Part shown: positions 17,074 to 25,925 of the stretch, in pieces | Layout of the letters: every line of letters begins with the position of its first letter | How positions within the stretch are numbered: position 1 is the stretch's first letter | Assembly (NCBI RefSeq): GCF_003387375.1 | Contig: NZ_QUNG01000004.1 | Coordinates: 1-64,000 of the forward strand | Length of the DNA stretch: 64,000 nt | Reading direction: 5' to 3' | Source: Marinomonas pollencensis | Lineage (GTDB): Bacteria > Pseudomonadota > Gammaproteobacteria > Pseudomonadales > Marinomonadaceae | Translations under genes and position numbers: made by a program | Notes under the pieces: generated by a model | What the model saw: the letters and a program-made list of their open reading frames with translations, nothing else | What the model was told of the DNA's origin: nothing | The model's database searches: none

Positions 17074-18159
17074 ATGGATTATAAAAACAAACTGGTGCGT
17101 TTCACCCCAAACCGTGTGTGGCGCACCTATACTGGCGGCAAAATTCTTGATCAACTTGAAGAGAAAGCCGACCCTCAAGACACGCATTTTCCAGAAGATT
17201 GGATCGGCTCCACCACTCAAGCGGTAAACCCCGATCGAGAAGAGGTGATTGAAGGATTATCCCACGCCTTGGTGGGCACTAAGAGCCAGCGCTTCGACAC
17301 GCTACTGGCATTGGACCCAGATTATTTTTTAGGCACACAACACCATAAAGCCTTTGGTGTTAATCCGATGTTACTGGTGAAGTTTTTGGATTCTTCGGTT
17401 CGCCTGCACTTTCAAGCTCACCCCACTGCGGAATTTGCCCGTGAACACCTAAACAGTCACCACGGCAAAGCAGAAGGCTATTACATTTTAGAGGTTCGTG
17501 AAGACATCACCGAGCCTTATGTTTATGTGGGCTTTCAACATCCCCCTTCGCGCAGCGCCTTTAAACAAATGATAGAGCAGCAAGACATTGCCGCGATCGA
17601 AGCTTGTTTTGAAAAAATCCCCGTAAAACCTGGCGATTGTTTGTATATTCCGGGCGGCTCACCTCACGCCATTGGCGAAGGGATTTTAATGGTTGAAATT
17701 ATGGAACCATCAGATTGGGCGGTGCGCTTTGAGTTTTCCAAAGCTGGCTACACCATGCCAGAAGAAGCTCGCTTTATGAAGCGTGATCTCGATTTCTGCA
17801 TGAATGTTTTTGATTTCACTCAGCTATCAGTGGCAGACGCCATTCAAACCTTTTATCAGCAAGCTAAGAAGATACGTCAATATTCCGCTCAGGCTTTCCA
17901 AGAAAGCTTGATCGATGACTCGGTCACCGACAAGTTCCGGGTTAAGAAGTCCACCATTACCGGCACCATAGACAAGGCCGAAGAAGACTTTTACATCGCG
18001 ATTGTGGTGCGTGGTGAGTGTCATATCCAAATAGGCGACGAGGTCACTCATGTGCAACAGTTCGACCGTTTCTTCTGCCCTGCTGGTATCAAAAGCCTCA
18101 CCATTAGCTCGATTGCTGGGGTGGAAATTTTGGAGTGTTATCCACCCTCCATCACCTAA
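17074..18159 (+). CDS. Class I mannose-6-phosphate isomerase-like protein
   Basis: A cupin-type zinc aldose-ketose isomerase homologue of 361 residues, probably cytoplasmic. Visible zinc-site elements are LHFQAHPTAEFAREH near 111-125, GGSPHAIGEG and VEIMEPSDWAVRFE, as in the PMI family; a C-terminal cupin half follows. ManA itself converts fructose-6-P and mannose-6-P, but the placement directly after dctPQM and before a 3-hydroxyisobutyrate-dehydrogenase-family gene suggests a catabolic relative acting on the imported compound or its derivative. ATG 17074 has AGGAAA upstream. The true substrate is open. Confidence 0.82.
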   Translation: MDYKNKLVRFTPNRVWRTYTGGKILDQLEEKADPQDTHFPEDWIGSTTQAVNPDREEVIEGLSHALVGTKSQRFDTLLALDPDYFLGTQHHKAFGVNPMLLVKFLDSSVRLHFQAHPTAEFAREHLNSHHGKAEGYYILEVREDITEPYVYVGFQHPPSRSAFKQMIEQQDIAAIEACFEKIPVKPGDCLYIPGGSPHAIGEGILMVEIMEPSDWAVRFEFSKAGYTMPEEARFMKRDLDFCMNVFDFTQLSVADAIQTFYQQAKKIRQYSAQAFQESLIDDSVTDKFRVKKSTITGTIDKAEEDFYIAIVVRGECHIQIGDEVTHVQQFDRFFCPAGIKSLTISSIAGVEILECYPPSIT

Positions 18160-18244
18160 CAAGGTGATGTCTGAGAAACCGAACTCCGGCTGATCAATGT
18201 GTATTTAACGAATAAAAATAATGTGTTTCATAGGGAGAAATAAA

Positions 18245-19135
18245 ATGACAAAACCAACAATCGGATTTATTGGCCTAGGTTTAATGGGGGCGGCCATGGT
18301 CGGTCGTTTGCAATCTTTAGGCTATTCGTTAACTGTGATGGGCAATGTTTCCCGTCCGCGAATCGATGCTGCCGTTGCCGCGGGTGCCGTAGAAGCAAGT
18401 AGTCCTCGTGAGCTGGCACAAAGTTGCGATATTGTGATGCTGTGTATGGATACATCGGCATCTGTAGAAAGCCGTATGCGAGGAGAAAATGGTGTAATCA
18501 AGGGGTTAAAAAATGGCGCTGTGGTGATTGATTTTGGCACCTCTTTACCTGCTTCCACCATCGCCCTTGGTAACGAAGTCGCCGCGGTAGGTGGCACCTA
18601 TTTAGACGCCCCATTAGGCAGAACACCCGCTCAAGCGGTGGATGGCTTATTAAATATTATGTGCTCCGGCGACGCGACGGCGTTCGAGAAAGTTCGTCCG
18701 ATACTGGAAGATCTTGGCGAAAATATCTTCCATCTTGGCAAGCTTGGTTCTGGTAACACAGTAAAACTAATCAATAACTTCTTTGGCATGACCACCGCCA
18801 GTGCCATGGCAGAAGCTTTTGCCATGGCTGACCAAGCAGGCGTCGACCGACAGGACCTTTACGAGGTTATGTCCGCTGGGCCGTTACGCTCTGCAATGAT
18901 GGATTTTGTTAAAGCTTATGGGGTCGATGGCGATCCAAGCAAATTGGGCTTTTCGATCCGAAATGCCGCCAAAGACGTGGGATATTATCGCCAAATGGCA
19001 ACAGACCTTGAAACCAAAAGCATCATGTCTACGGGCACCAACGAAGCATTCTCCGGCGCCGTCAAACAAGATATGGGCGACAAAATGGTGTCAGAAATGG
19101 TCGATTTCTTTAGCCACAACCTCAGTCAAAAATAG
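18245..19135 (+). CDS. 3-hydroxyisobutyrate dehydrogenase family reductase (GarR/YihU-like)
   Basis: A cytoplasmic NAD(P)-dependent beta-hydroxyacid dehydrogenase of 296 residues. The Rossmann motif GFIGLGLMG is at 7-15. The catalytic lysine is K174 in NTVKLINNF. In the substrate-binding loop, where GarR and HIBADH have Ser-Gly-Gly, this protein has Gly-Arg-Thr at 125-127 (DAPLGRTPAQA), the triplet I recall from the sulfolactaldehyde reductase YihU. ATG 18245 is chosen for the AGGGAGAA site, over an upstream ATG at 18221. It ends the operon before the terminator at 19180. Reaction: probably a 2- or 3-hydroxyacid/semialdehyde interconversion. Confidence 0.87.
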   Translation: MTKPTIGFIGLGLMGAAMVGRLQSLGYSLTVMGNVSRPRIDAAVAAGAVEASSPRELAQSCDIVMLCMDTSASVESRMRGENGVIKGLKNGAVVIDFGTSLPASTIALGNEVAAVGGTYLDAPLGRTPAQAVDGLLNIMCSGDATAFEKVRPILEDLGENIFHLGKLGSGNTVKLINNFFGMTTASAMAEAFAMADQAGVDRQDLYEVMSAGPLRSAMMDFVKAYGVDGDPSKLGFSIRNAAKDVGYYRQMATDLETKSIMSTGTNEAFSGAVKQDMGDKMVSEMVDFFSHNLSQK

Positions 19136-19179
19136 CGCGGGATATTGGCGCTCCATCCCCCTTTGTTTTTTTCATGACA

Positions 19180-19215
19180 AACGCCTAGCGACTTTTTCTC
19201 CTAGGCGTTCTTTTT
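19180..19215 (+). terminator. Rho-independent terminator after TRAP operon
   Basis: AACGCCTAG (19180-19188) pairs exactly with CTAGGCGTT (19201-19209) and is followed by CTTTTTG. It separates the TRAP/isomerase/reductase operon from the 2-hydroxycarboxylate transporter gene. Confidence 0.85.
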
Positions 19216-19389
19216 GCCTGCAAAAAAAACCTTTCCTCACCCTTTATGCTCCCCTAAAAGCACATAAGCCATGATTTCAAAAGTTACAAAAGAGCTCTTT
19301 AGTTTCATTAATAAGGAGGCGACTTCCGCTGCTGAAGAAGCTTGATAGACTGCGGCGCACAAATAAAACAAACACAAAGTGAGACCTCC

Positions 19390-20673
19390 ATGATTACAAA
19401 CGATACTATGCAGGCGTCGAGTCAAGGTGCCCAAAAAGTCATCTTAACCATTGCGGCGGCGATTATATTATTCGCTACCTTTGAAAATAAAATGCCTGGC
19501 GGCATGATTGGTGCGCTAGGCGCCATGGCGATTATCGGTTTTGTCTTAAATTATATTGGTGATAGAACGCCGATTATTAGCCAATTTTTCGGTGGTGGTG
19601 CCATCGTAGTTATCTTTGGTTCCTCTTACCTTTTCCATAAAGGTATCTTCCCTACGGAAACCGCAGATCAAATCACCACCTTTATGAAAAGCGGTGGTTT
19701 TCTTGCTTTTTACGTGGCCAGCCTAGTGACCGGATCGATTTTCGGCATGAGCACACAAACACTAAAAAAAGCAGCCCTTAAATACATCCCTGTTATTTTA
19801 GGCTCAGCCGCCGTTGCCTGTTTATTAACTGGCCTAGTCGGCATGCTGGTTGGCAAAAGTTTTTATGACGCCGTCATGCTTATTGCTCTCCCTATTATGG
19901 GCGGCGGCATGGGTGCAGGGGCGGTGCCTCTAGTACAGATCATGTCGGGTAAAACAGGGATGGATGCGCAAACCTTAATGTCCCAAATGGTACCGGCTTT
20001 GGCAATTGGTAATGCGATTGCCATTGTCATGGCAGGTTTGCTCAACAAATTAGGGCAAGTGATGCCAAGTTTGACCGGCAATGGCGAGCTTATTCGCGGC
20101 GCAACGGCTGAAGTGGAAAGCGAAGAAAAAGAAGCCGCCGTCGATTTAAAAATGCTGGCTATCGGGGCGCTACTGGCGATCTCCATGTTCTTCTTTGGCA
20201 CCCTGTTGTCTATGGTTATTCCAATGCACCCATATGCATTAATGATCATTTCGATTGCGCTTATTAAGGTATCTGGCTTGATGCCAAAAGCCTTTGAGCA
20301 AGCGGCGCATGCTTGGTACAAATTTGTTGTTGGTAACCTAACACCGGCCTTGCTGGTTGGTATTGGGGTGGCATACACCAACTTAGACCAGATCATTGCA
20401 GCGCTCACACCTATGTACTTCGTATTGGTCTTTGTGACTGTTTTGGGTGCTGTTATTGGTGCTGGTTTAATCGGCAGAATGATGGGGTTCTACCCTATCG
20501 AAGCGGCTATTACCGGTGGCCTTTGTATGGCCAATATGGGCGGCACAGGTGACGTTGCTGTGCTTGCTGCCAGTCGTCGTATGAAACTGATGCCATTTGC
20601 GCAGATTTCCTCTCGCATTGGTGGAGCCTTTATGCTGATTTTGGCAACCCTTGTGGTACAAGCAATCGCCTAA
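19390..20673 (+). CDS. 2-hydroxycarboxylate transporter family permease (CitS/MaeN type)
   Basis: An inner-membrane secondary transporter of about 427 residues in the 2HCT family, which imports citrate, malate or lactate-type 2-hydroxycarboxylates, often with Na+. The two re-entrant-loop glycine motifs are visible: IMGGGMGAGAVPLVQI mid-protein and ANMGGTGDVAVLAASRRM near the C-terminus. The start is ATG 19390 (MITNDTMQ), with a modest GTGAGAC site; an upstream TTG frame adds no family sequence. The CitA/CitB-type two-component genes follow, so the transporter is likely induced by its own substrate. A terminator lies at 20681-20716. Confidence 0.92.
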   Translation: MITNDTMQASSQGAQKVILTIAAAIILFATFENKMPGGMIGALGAMAIIGFVLNYIGDRTPIISQFFGGGAIVVIFGSSYLFHKGIFPTETADQITTFMKSGGFLAFYVASLVTGSIFGMSTQTLKKAALKYIPVILGSAAVACLLTGLVGMLVGKSFYDAVMLIALPIMGGGMGAGAVPLVQIMSGKTGMDAQTLMSQMVPALAIGNAIAIVMAGLLNKLGQVMPSLTGNGELIRGATAEVESEEKEAAVDLKMLAIGALLAISMFFFGTLLSMVIPMHPYALMIISIALIKVSGLMPKAFEQAAHAWYKFVVGNLTPALLVGIGVAYTNLDQIIAALTPMYFVLVFVTVLGAVIGAGLIGRMMGFYPIEAAITGGLCMANMGGTGDVAVLAASRRMKLMPFAQISSRIGGAFMLILATLVVQAIA

Positions 20674-20680
20674 TCAAATT

Positions 20681-20716
20681 AGAGAAGAGGCGCTAAGCCT
20701 CTTCTCTTATCTCTTT
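20681..20716 (+). terminator. Rho-independent terminator after 2HCT transporter
   Basis: AGAGAAGAGGC (20681-20691) pairs with GCCTCTTCTCT (20697-20707) around GCTAA and is followed by TATCTCTTTT. It implies that the transporter and the two-component genes have at least partly separate transcripts. Confidence 0.8.
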
Positions 20717-20767
20717 TACGTTCATGTTGTATAATCAGTCTCTTATTATTTTGACCTTGATTCACCC

Positions 20768-22366
20768 ATGACGCTTAAGTCTTACCTTGCTCTGATTACC
20801 TTATCAACCGTTACTCTCATTGTTATCGTAGTAGGATTGGTACTGGGTTACTCTCTTCAAAACGCCTATTTAGAAGGCATCAGCCAACGGGGCTTAGAAC
20901 TGGGTCGAGTCATTGCTCACAATGAAAAAGTGGTACACGCGGTAGAACAAAGCAACCAAGGTAAAGCCAGTTATATAGCCGGCTATATTGAGACCTTGCG
21001 CGCTCAAACCGACGCTTCTTATATTGTGGTGGTGAATAAAAACGCCATTCGTCTTAGTCACCCCATCGCCAAACGTGTCGGCAAACGCTTTGTTGGGGAT
21101 GATATTTTGCTCGCTTTACACCATGGCAAAGACGACACCAGCGTGGCGACAGGCACCCTAGGTAAAGCGATCCGCAACTCTGTACCCATCCGTCATAATG
21201 GCGAGATTATTGGCGCCATCAGTATCGGCTATTTATTGCAATCTACCAGCGCACTGATTTTCAATCACCTAAAAGAAGCGGGGCTTTTAGTCGGCTTCGT
21301 GTACCTGCTCTGCATCGTCATTGCGGTTTTTTTATTGTTCAAACTAAATCGAACGTTTCTTTCCCTAGAACCTGAAGAGATTGTACAAAAGTTTAAAGAG
21401 CAAGAGCTCCTGTTGGACAGCATCCGCGATGGTATTATTGCCATAGATAACCACCAAAAGATCACCACTATTAACAGCACCGCGGTCGAGTGGCTGGACA
21501 AAAACATTCCTAGCAGACAACAAGTTATTGGTGAGCCTTTAAGCCTACATTCTCAACATTTGTCGCATTTCGCATTAGAGGCCAAGGGGCAAATAAGCAA
21601 GCGTTCATTTAACCTCGGCAAGCTCAATTTCATTGCCAACTTATACCCCATGCAACACAAAAAAGGCCAGTTTGGCTATGTCATCGTGTTGTACCCAGAT
21701 CACGATGAAAAAGCCCTCGAACAAGAACTCATCACCACCAAAAACTACGCCGACCTACTGCGCACCAAAACACATGAATATTCTAATCGACTCAATGTTC
21801 TCTCTGGCATGCTGCAAGCAGAACACTATCGAGAAGCCATTGAGTACTTACAGCAGGAGAGTGACGGCTACCAGAAAATACTGCGCCAAATTATTCAGTC
21901 GATCGACAACAGTGCTATCGCAGGCTTAATACTCGCCAAGTACAGCAAAGCGATTGATTCGAACATCAAGTTTCACGTTGATAATGATTGCCAGCTTGGA
22001 CATTATTCATCTCATGTTTCTGAACGCCTTGTGACCCTAGTTAGTAACCTTCTAGACAATGCCCTCCTTGCCGCCTGGACCAACCGAGACAATCATACCC
22101 CTGAGATCAGTCTGTACATTAGTGACCGTAGTGCCCACATAATGATTGAGGTAGAAGACTCTGGTGCAGGCATCGCAAAAGACTTAGAAAATAGTATTTT
22201 AGATTTTGGTATCAGCAGCAAACACAACTCAGAACAGCACGGTATCGGGTTATACTTAGTGAAGAAAATTGTCGATCAATACCGAGGCAGCTTAGATTGG
22301 GAACGCAGCGAAACAAACACTACCGTATTTAGCGTATATTTAGACAAGCAGGCTCTCATCCAATGA
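20768..22366 (+). CDS. CitA/DcuS-family sensor histidine kinase
   Basis: A membrane sensor kinase of 532 residues. Order: TM1 at about 7-30, a periplasmic Cache/PDC-type sensor (about 35-170) that in this family binds citrate or C4-dicarboxylates, TM2 (LVGFVYLLCIVIAVFLLFKL), a cytoplasmic PAS (about 210-320), the short H-box with phospho-acceptor H336 in KTHEYSNRLNVLSGML, and a HATPase with N box (LVSNLLDNALLAAW) and G boxes (EDSGAGIAKD, HGIGLYLVKKIV). Its gene overlaps the response regulator gene by four bases. The neighbouring 2HCT transporter is the obvious target. Confidence 0.93.
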   Translation: MTLKSYLALITLSTVTLIVIVVGLVLGYSLQNAYLEGISQRGLELGRVIAHNEKVVHAVEQSNQGKASYIAGYIETLRAQTDASYIVVVNKNAIRLSHPIAKRVGKRFVGDDILLALHHGKDDTSVATGTLGKAIRNSVPIRHNGEIIGAISIGYLLQSTSALIFNHLKEAGLLVGFVYLLCIVIAVFLLFKLNRTFLSLEPEEIVQKFKEQELLLDSIRDGIIAIDNHQKITTINSTAVEWLDKNIPSRQQVIGEPLSLHSQHLSHFALEAKGQISKRSFNLGKLNFIANLYPMQHKKGQFGYVIVLYPDHDEKALEQELITTKNYADLLRTKTHEYSNRLNVLSGMLQAEHYREAIEYLQQESDGYQKILRQIIQSIDNSAIAGLILAKYSKAIDSNIKFHVDNDCQLGHYSSHVSERLVTLVSNLLDNALLAAWTNRDNHTPEISLYISDRSAHIMIEVEDSGAGIAKDLENSILDFGISSKHNSEQHGIGLYLVKKIVDQYRGSLDWERSETNTTVFSVYLDKQALIQ

Positions 22367-23052
22367 ACACCATTCCCGTCATGATAGTAGAAGACGACAT
22401 TCGTGCTAGCTATGTTTTAGAAAACACCATCAATCAACATGCTGATTTTGAAGTGGTTGCCGTGTGTGAAAACGTTGCCGAAGCAAAAATTAAAGCCGAG
22501 GCGTTTTTACCAGAACTGGTGATGGTCGACATCACCCTACCAGATGGAAATGGCATTGAGTTAATTCGCAGCTTAAAAAGCAGTGGCTTTCAAGGTGCTT
22601 TTATTATGACCACGGCAGAACGTGAAACCAGTACGATCGAAAAGAGCATTCAGTTGGGAGTGATGGATTACTTGGTCAAACCGATTCGTATGTCTCGTGT
22701 ACTACAGGCTTTATCCGACTACACTGAGCTGCGCCAACAACTGTCAAAATCGGCCAAAATCGACCAACAAAGCATTGACCTTCTGTTCCGCAAACAAACG
22801 CATTTAGATAAGAGTAGAAAAACGCCTAAGGGTATCGATCAAAAGACCTTAGAGGTGCTAAACAAGCACCTAGAAGACTTAAAAGACACAAGCTTTACCG
22901 CGGAAGAAATAGGCAACGCGATTCATTTGAGTCGTATTACCGCTAGGCGTTATTTGGAGTATTTAGAAGCCCAAGGCTTGGTTGAAATGAACCTAGACTA
23001 CAAGACAGGTGGCCGCCCTAAACAGCGCTACAAAAAGCTCTCGGCCAACTAG
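22363..23052 (+). CDS. CitB/DcuR-family response regulator
   Basis: The cognate response regulator, 229 residues. Receiver domain at 1-120 with acidic pair E10 D11 D12, phospho-acceptor D56 (MVDITLPDGNG) and K106 (YLVKPIR). The C-terminal region (about 150-225) is the helix-turn-helix typical of the CitB/DcuR branch (FTAEEIGNAIHLSRITARRY). It probably activates the 2HCT transporter gene. Its stop codon overlaps that of the convergent DUF2789 gene by four bases. Confidence 0.93.
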   Translation: MNTIPVMIVEDDIRASYVLENTINQHADFEVVAVCENVAEAKIKAEAFLPELVMVDITLPDGNGIELIRSLKSSGFQGAFIMTTAERETSTIEKSIQLGVMDYLVKPIRMSRVLQALSDYTELRQQLSKSAKIDQQSIDLLFRKQTHLDKSRKTPKGIDQKTLEVLNKHLEDLKDTSFTAEEIGNAIHLSRITARRYLEYLEAQGLVEMNLDYKTGGRPKQRYKKLSAN

Positions 23053-23279
23053 CGCAATAAGGCATCAAGCTCATCAATGGCCGCTACCCATTCGGAGTCA
23101 TGGGTCCATTCCTGACTGAGAAAGGTTTTCTGAGCGTCATTGAAGAAACTGGCTTGGGTGAGTTTTACCGTACTAGGCAGACCGCCATGGTGCTCAATAA
23201 ATTGCTCAACATCCGCTTGCTTATCACCTAAGCCCAACTGGGCAAATAAGCCGACAATGGTGTGCGATGACGTATCCAT
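23049..23279 (-). CDS. DUF2789 family protein
   Basis: A 76-residue conserved protein of the DUF2789 family, recognisable from the N-terminal MDTSSHTIVGLFAQLGLG and the C-terminal VAAIDELDALLR. Acidic and probably cytoplasmic; no function is known for the family. It starts with ATG 23279 after a GGAGACAC sequence and is convergent with, and overlaps by four bases, the response regulator gene. Confidence 0.82.
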   Translation of the reverse strand: MDTSSHTIVGLFAQLGLGDKQADVEQFIEHHGGLPSTVKLTQASFFNDAQKTFLSQEWTHDSEWVAAIDELDALLR

Positions 23280-23398
23280 AATGTGTCTCCTTTATTGACA
23301 TAAAACATTCCACAAAAAGAGAGAAAATAGCCTTTCTCTCAGTCTCTAAGATAGACTATAGCAGGCTAACTAGCTTATCAATTTATGGAGGAAACAAA

Positions 23399-23803
23399 GT
23401 GAAAAGCATTAAACGTTGGGTCACTGATTTGATGCAACATCAACACACTAGGCATCGGATTATTCTGATTGGCATCGATTACCCTAGCTTTTCCTTCTCA
23501 AAATACCTGCAAGAAGAAGCCAAAGACATCCAGATCATGGCATTTATCGACGAAGAACCTTGGACCAACAAAACACAGCTGCATGGTGTGACCGTGTATT
23601 ACCCAAGCGACCTGATGACACTGATCGATAAGCATCAGGTCGAACTGGTGGTTACCATTGAAGGCCAGCTCCCTGAGTTATCTGCCCCATTAAAAGACAA
23701 AGTCATCACCTCGAATGCGCAATTGGTTGCTTTATCTGACCATACCAGCAATGAGCAGCAGCTCGCTATCTTGCGTCAGGCCTTAGCGCAGCATACTCAC
23801 TAA
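23399..23803 (+). CDS. Hypothetical protein with Rossmann-like nucleotide/CoA-binding fold
   Basis: 134 residues starting at GTG 23399, a start decided by the strong GGAGG 7-11 bases upstream. The strand IILIGIDYPSFSFSKYLQE and the later IMAFIDEEPWTNKTQLHGV resemble the CoA_binding_3-type Rossmann domain at the N-terminus of nucleotide-sugar dehydratases, but the enzymatic domain is absent. Function unknown. It lies between two minus-strand genes, so it is a lone transcript. Confidence 0.72.
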   Translation: MKSIKRWVTDLMQHQHTRHRIILIGIDYPSFSFSKYLQEEAKDIQIMAFIDEEPWTNKTQLHGVTVYYPSDLMTLIDKHQVELVVTIEGQLPELSAPLKDKVITSNAQLVALSDHTSNEQQLAILRQALAQHTH

Positions 23804-23819
23804 ACTCAGTATTGCCCTA

Positions 23820-24281
23820 TTAATAGGCTTTTGCCAATTGCTTCTGCTGACTGGACCATGGGCTATTCAGCGCCTCCATCATCGCCTGATGCGAGGCCAT
23901 GGGCTGTGCGTTAAGCTGTGTTGCAGAGAACTCAGACCAATCTAGCGAATCATGCTCAGCAAGGACTTGTTTTAGCGCATTCATGTCTATGGTTTTATGA
24001 TCAGGGCTAATGCGCTTCATCTCCTCTTCGCTCAGGGTTGAGACTCGGCCATCCGGATAATAAATACCGCCTGTCATAAAATCGACGCCAAACGCTACGA
24101 CCCCAGGGATAAAGAAAAACACCAATCCTAGAGCATTCAACAAGGCAATACCGACATCGATAGTACCCGATGTTTGCCCTCTTCGTTCCGGATAAAGTAA
24201 GGTCCCGCAGGCGCTCAGCTGCGTCACCACTAAGCCAGCAACTATACCCCGCACCCATTGTCTAGACTGGAATATTCGCAT
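23820..24281 (-). CDS. Small lipoprotein, conserved hypothetical
   Basis: 153 residues with a type II signal peptide: MRIFQSRQWVRG basic region, hydrophobic core, and lipobox LSAC with the lipidated cysteine at about 25. After it comes TLLYPERRGQTSG, then a hydrophobic segment (DVGIALLNALGLVFFFIPGV), and a soluble C-terminal part. Similar proteobacterial lipoproteins carry the YPERRGQ segment; function unknown, and names such as polyribonucleotide nucleotidyltransferase sometimes attached to them have no basis in the sequence. It probably sits on the inner or outer membrane facing the periplasm. Confidence 0.78.
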   Translation of the reverse strand: MRIFQSRQWVRGIVAGLVVTQLSACGTLLYPERRGQTSGTIDVGIALLNALGLVFFFIPGVVAFGVDFMTGGIYYPDGRVSTLSEEEMKRISPDHKTIDMNALKQVLAEHDSLDWSEFSATQLNAQPMASHQAMMEALNSPWSSQQKQLAKAY

Positions 24282-24377
24282 CTTCGACCCTCACTCTTGT
24301 TTCGCCATTTACTGCACTCTATCTTGAAGCGACCAAAATAAGCAAATTTCAGCCGCTTCATGCTTCACACAGACGCA

Positions 24378-25598
24378 TTATAGCGTCGTCATAAGATCAT
24401 CCAATTTATCGACAATATAGTGACCTATCGGAAAAGCACTGGTTGCCGCTGGTGAAGGAGCATTACACACATGCAACGAACGCGCGCTCTGGGCAAACAA
24501 AAAATCATGCACCAGTGAACCATCCTTCATGACTGCTTGAGCGCGAATGCCCGCTGGGTACTCTTGTAGATCATCCAGTGTGATTTGCTCGCAATATTTC
24601 TTAACCTGACTGAGATAACCGGCCTTAAACCAAGAGTTTTTGGTTTCTTTTAAGCCAACTTGCCAATGATTGGCGATTAAGCGCCAGAAGCCTGGAAAAC
24701 GCACCATGTCCCAAATATCACGGGGACTAATATTAATTGCGCCATAACCTTCTCGTTTCCAGCCTTGCACAGCATTCGGCCCAACCGTCACTGAGCCATC
24801 TATCATGCGTGTTAGGTGTACTCCTAAGAAAGGCAGCTCTGGATCTGGCACAGGGTAAATAAGGTGATTTACGATTTGGTTATGTTTACGCGGCAAACGG
24901 TAGTATTCCCCACGAAAAGGAATAATTTGAAAGTCCGTTGGGATCTTCAGCATCCGCGTTAAACGGTCAGCCATCAGCCCAGCACAACAAACCAGATAAC
25001 CTGTATGAATCTGCTGGTCGGCTGTGTGAATGGTGATTTTGTCATGACTTTCGTCTAGCGCTGACACCTGACAGCCAAAGCGAATTTCGCCACCACGCTG
25101 AACAAAGAGCTCGGCAAGCTTTTGACAAATATCACGATAATTGACGATGCCTGTAGAAGGTACAAACAAGGCTGCAATGCCTTTGACATTAGGTTCACGC
25201 TGCTGCAAAGCATCACGATCTAAGCGAAATACTTCCAGCTCATTTTCCTGACAACGCGCATAAAGCGCGTCCATTCGTTGCTCTTCTTGTGGTGTTGTGG
25301 CGACAATCAATTTGCCACACTCTTCAAAATCTATTTGATGCTTCTGACAGAAATCTTTGGTGGCCTTCGCCCCTTGCTTACAAAAAGAGGCTTTTAAGCT
25401 ACCTGGAGCGTAATAAACTCCCGCATGGATGACACCAGAATTGTGCCCAGTTTGATGCTGCGCAACCGTTTGCTCTTTTTCTAGCAGTAATATCCGATAG
25501 GTAGGATAACGCTGTTGCAACTGCCAAGCGGTTGATAAACCAACGATACCGCCGCCGACTATCGTAATATCATATTTGACACTTTCTGACTCGTTCAT
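24378..25598 (-). CDS. lhgO: L-2-hydroxyglutarate oxidase/dehydrogenase
   Basis: A FAD-dependent oxidoreductase of the DAO superfamily, 406 residues. It oxidises L-2-hydroxyglutarate to 2-oxoglutarate, passing electrons to oxygen or the quinone pool. The dinucleotide motif is VGGGIVGLSTAWQL near 14-27. HNSGVIHAGVYYAPGSLKA and the C-terminal AGIRAQAVMKDGSLVHDF are characteristic of LhgO. The ATG at 25598 has AGAGACAG upstream. It lies just downstream of the TCA genes whose intermediate it regenerates, but the terminator at 25864 and a small gene stand between them. Confidence 0.92.
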   Translation of the reverse strand: MNESESVKYDITIVGGGIVGLSTAWQLQQRYPTYRILLLEKEQTVAQHQTGHNSGVIHAGVYYAPGSLKASFCKQGAKATKDFCQKHQIDFEECGKLIVATTPQEEQRMDALYARCQENELEVFRLDRDALQQREPNVKGIAALFVPSTGIVNYRDICQKLAELFVQRGGEIRFGCQVSALDESHDKITIHTADQQIHTGYLVCCAGLMADRLTRMLKIPTDFQIIPFRGEYYRLPRKHNQIVNHLIYPVPDPELPFLGVHLTRMIDGSVTVGPNAVQGWKREGYGAINISPRDIWDMVRFPGFWRLIANHWQVGLKETKNSWFKAGYLSQVKKYCEQITLDDLQEYPAGIRAQAVMKDGSLVHDFLFAQSARSLHVCNAPSPAATSAFPIGHYIVDKLDDLMTTL

Positions 25599-25628
25599 CC
25601 ACTGTCTCTTTTTTATTGTAATGGAAAG

Positions 25629-25832
25629 TTAGGCTTGTGTATTAAGCGACTCTATAAAGGCATTGGGATCCTTTGTGTATTGTTCAAGACAGGCCTGACA
25701 AATGCAAGCTTTAGCCTGATACGACTCTGGCACCAACGACAGCAGAGAGTCTGGTATCTCGACCATGAAACACCAACATTGGTTATTTGCAGTACAGGCG
25801 TTGGCGGCCATACAAAAAGGACAATTTACCAT
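25629..25832 (-). CDS. Cysteine-rich CWC family protein
   Basis: A 67-residue protein with seven cysteines: CPFC near the N-terminus, NNQCWC (the CWC motif), and a CICQACLEQY segment. This spacing matches the cysteine-rich CWC family, a probable small metal-binding protein of unknown function. It is immediately upstream of lhgO, with a 30-base gap, and is probably co-transcribed with it. Confidence 0.8.
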   Translation of the reverse strand: MVNCPFCMAANACTANNQCWCFMVEIPDSLLSLVPESYQAKACICQACLEQYTKDPNAFIESLNTQA

Positions 25833-25863
25833 AAACTAAGCACCAGGTTAGGCTGATAAAAAG

Positions 25864-25896
25864 GCAAAAAAAATCCCCGCCGAAGCAGGGATTTTA
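25864..25896 (-). terminator. Rho-independent terminator after sucD
   Basis: On the minus strand AATCCCTGC-TTCG-GCGGGGATT followed by seven or more U. The UUCG tetraloop and the long U-tract make it a textbook terminator, about 30 bases after the sucD stop codon. It ends the sdh-suc block. Confidence 0.93.
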
Positions 25897-25925
25897 CTAT
25901 AGGTGATTACCTAGAAACTATCGAC

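Noticed and set aside
17074-18159. Housekeeping ManA of capsule or lipopolysaccharide synthesis
   Set aside because: No GDP-mannose or polysaccharide genes near; the operon position with TRAP and reductase genes favours a catabolic relative, though activity is untested.
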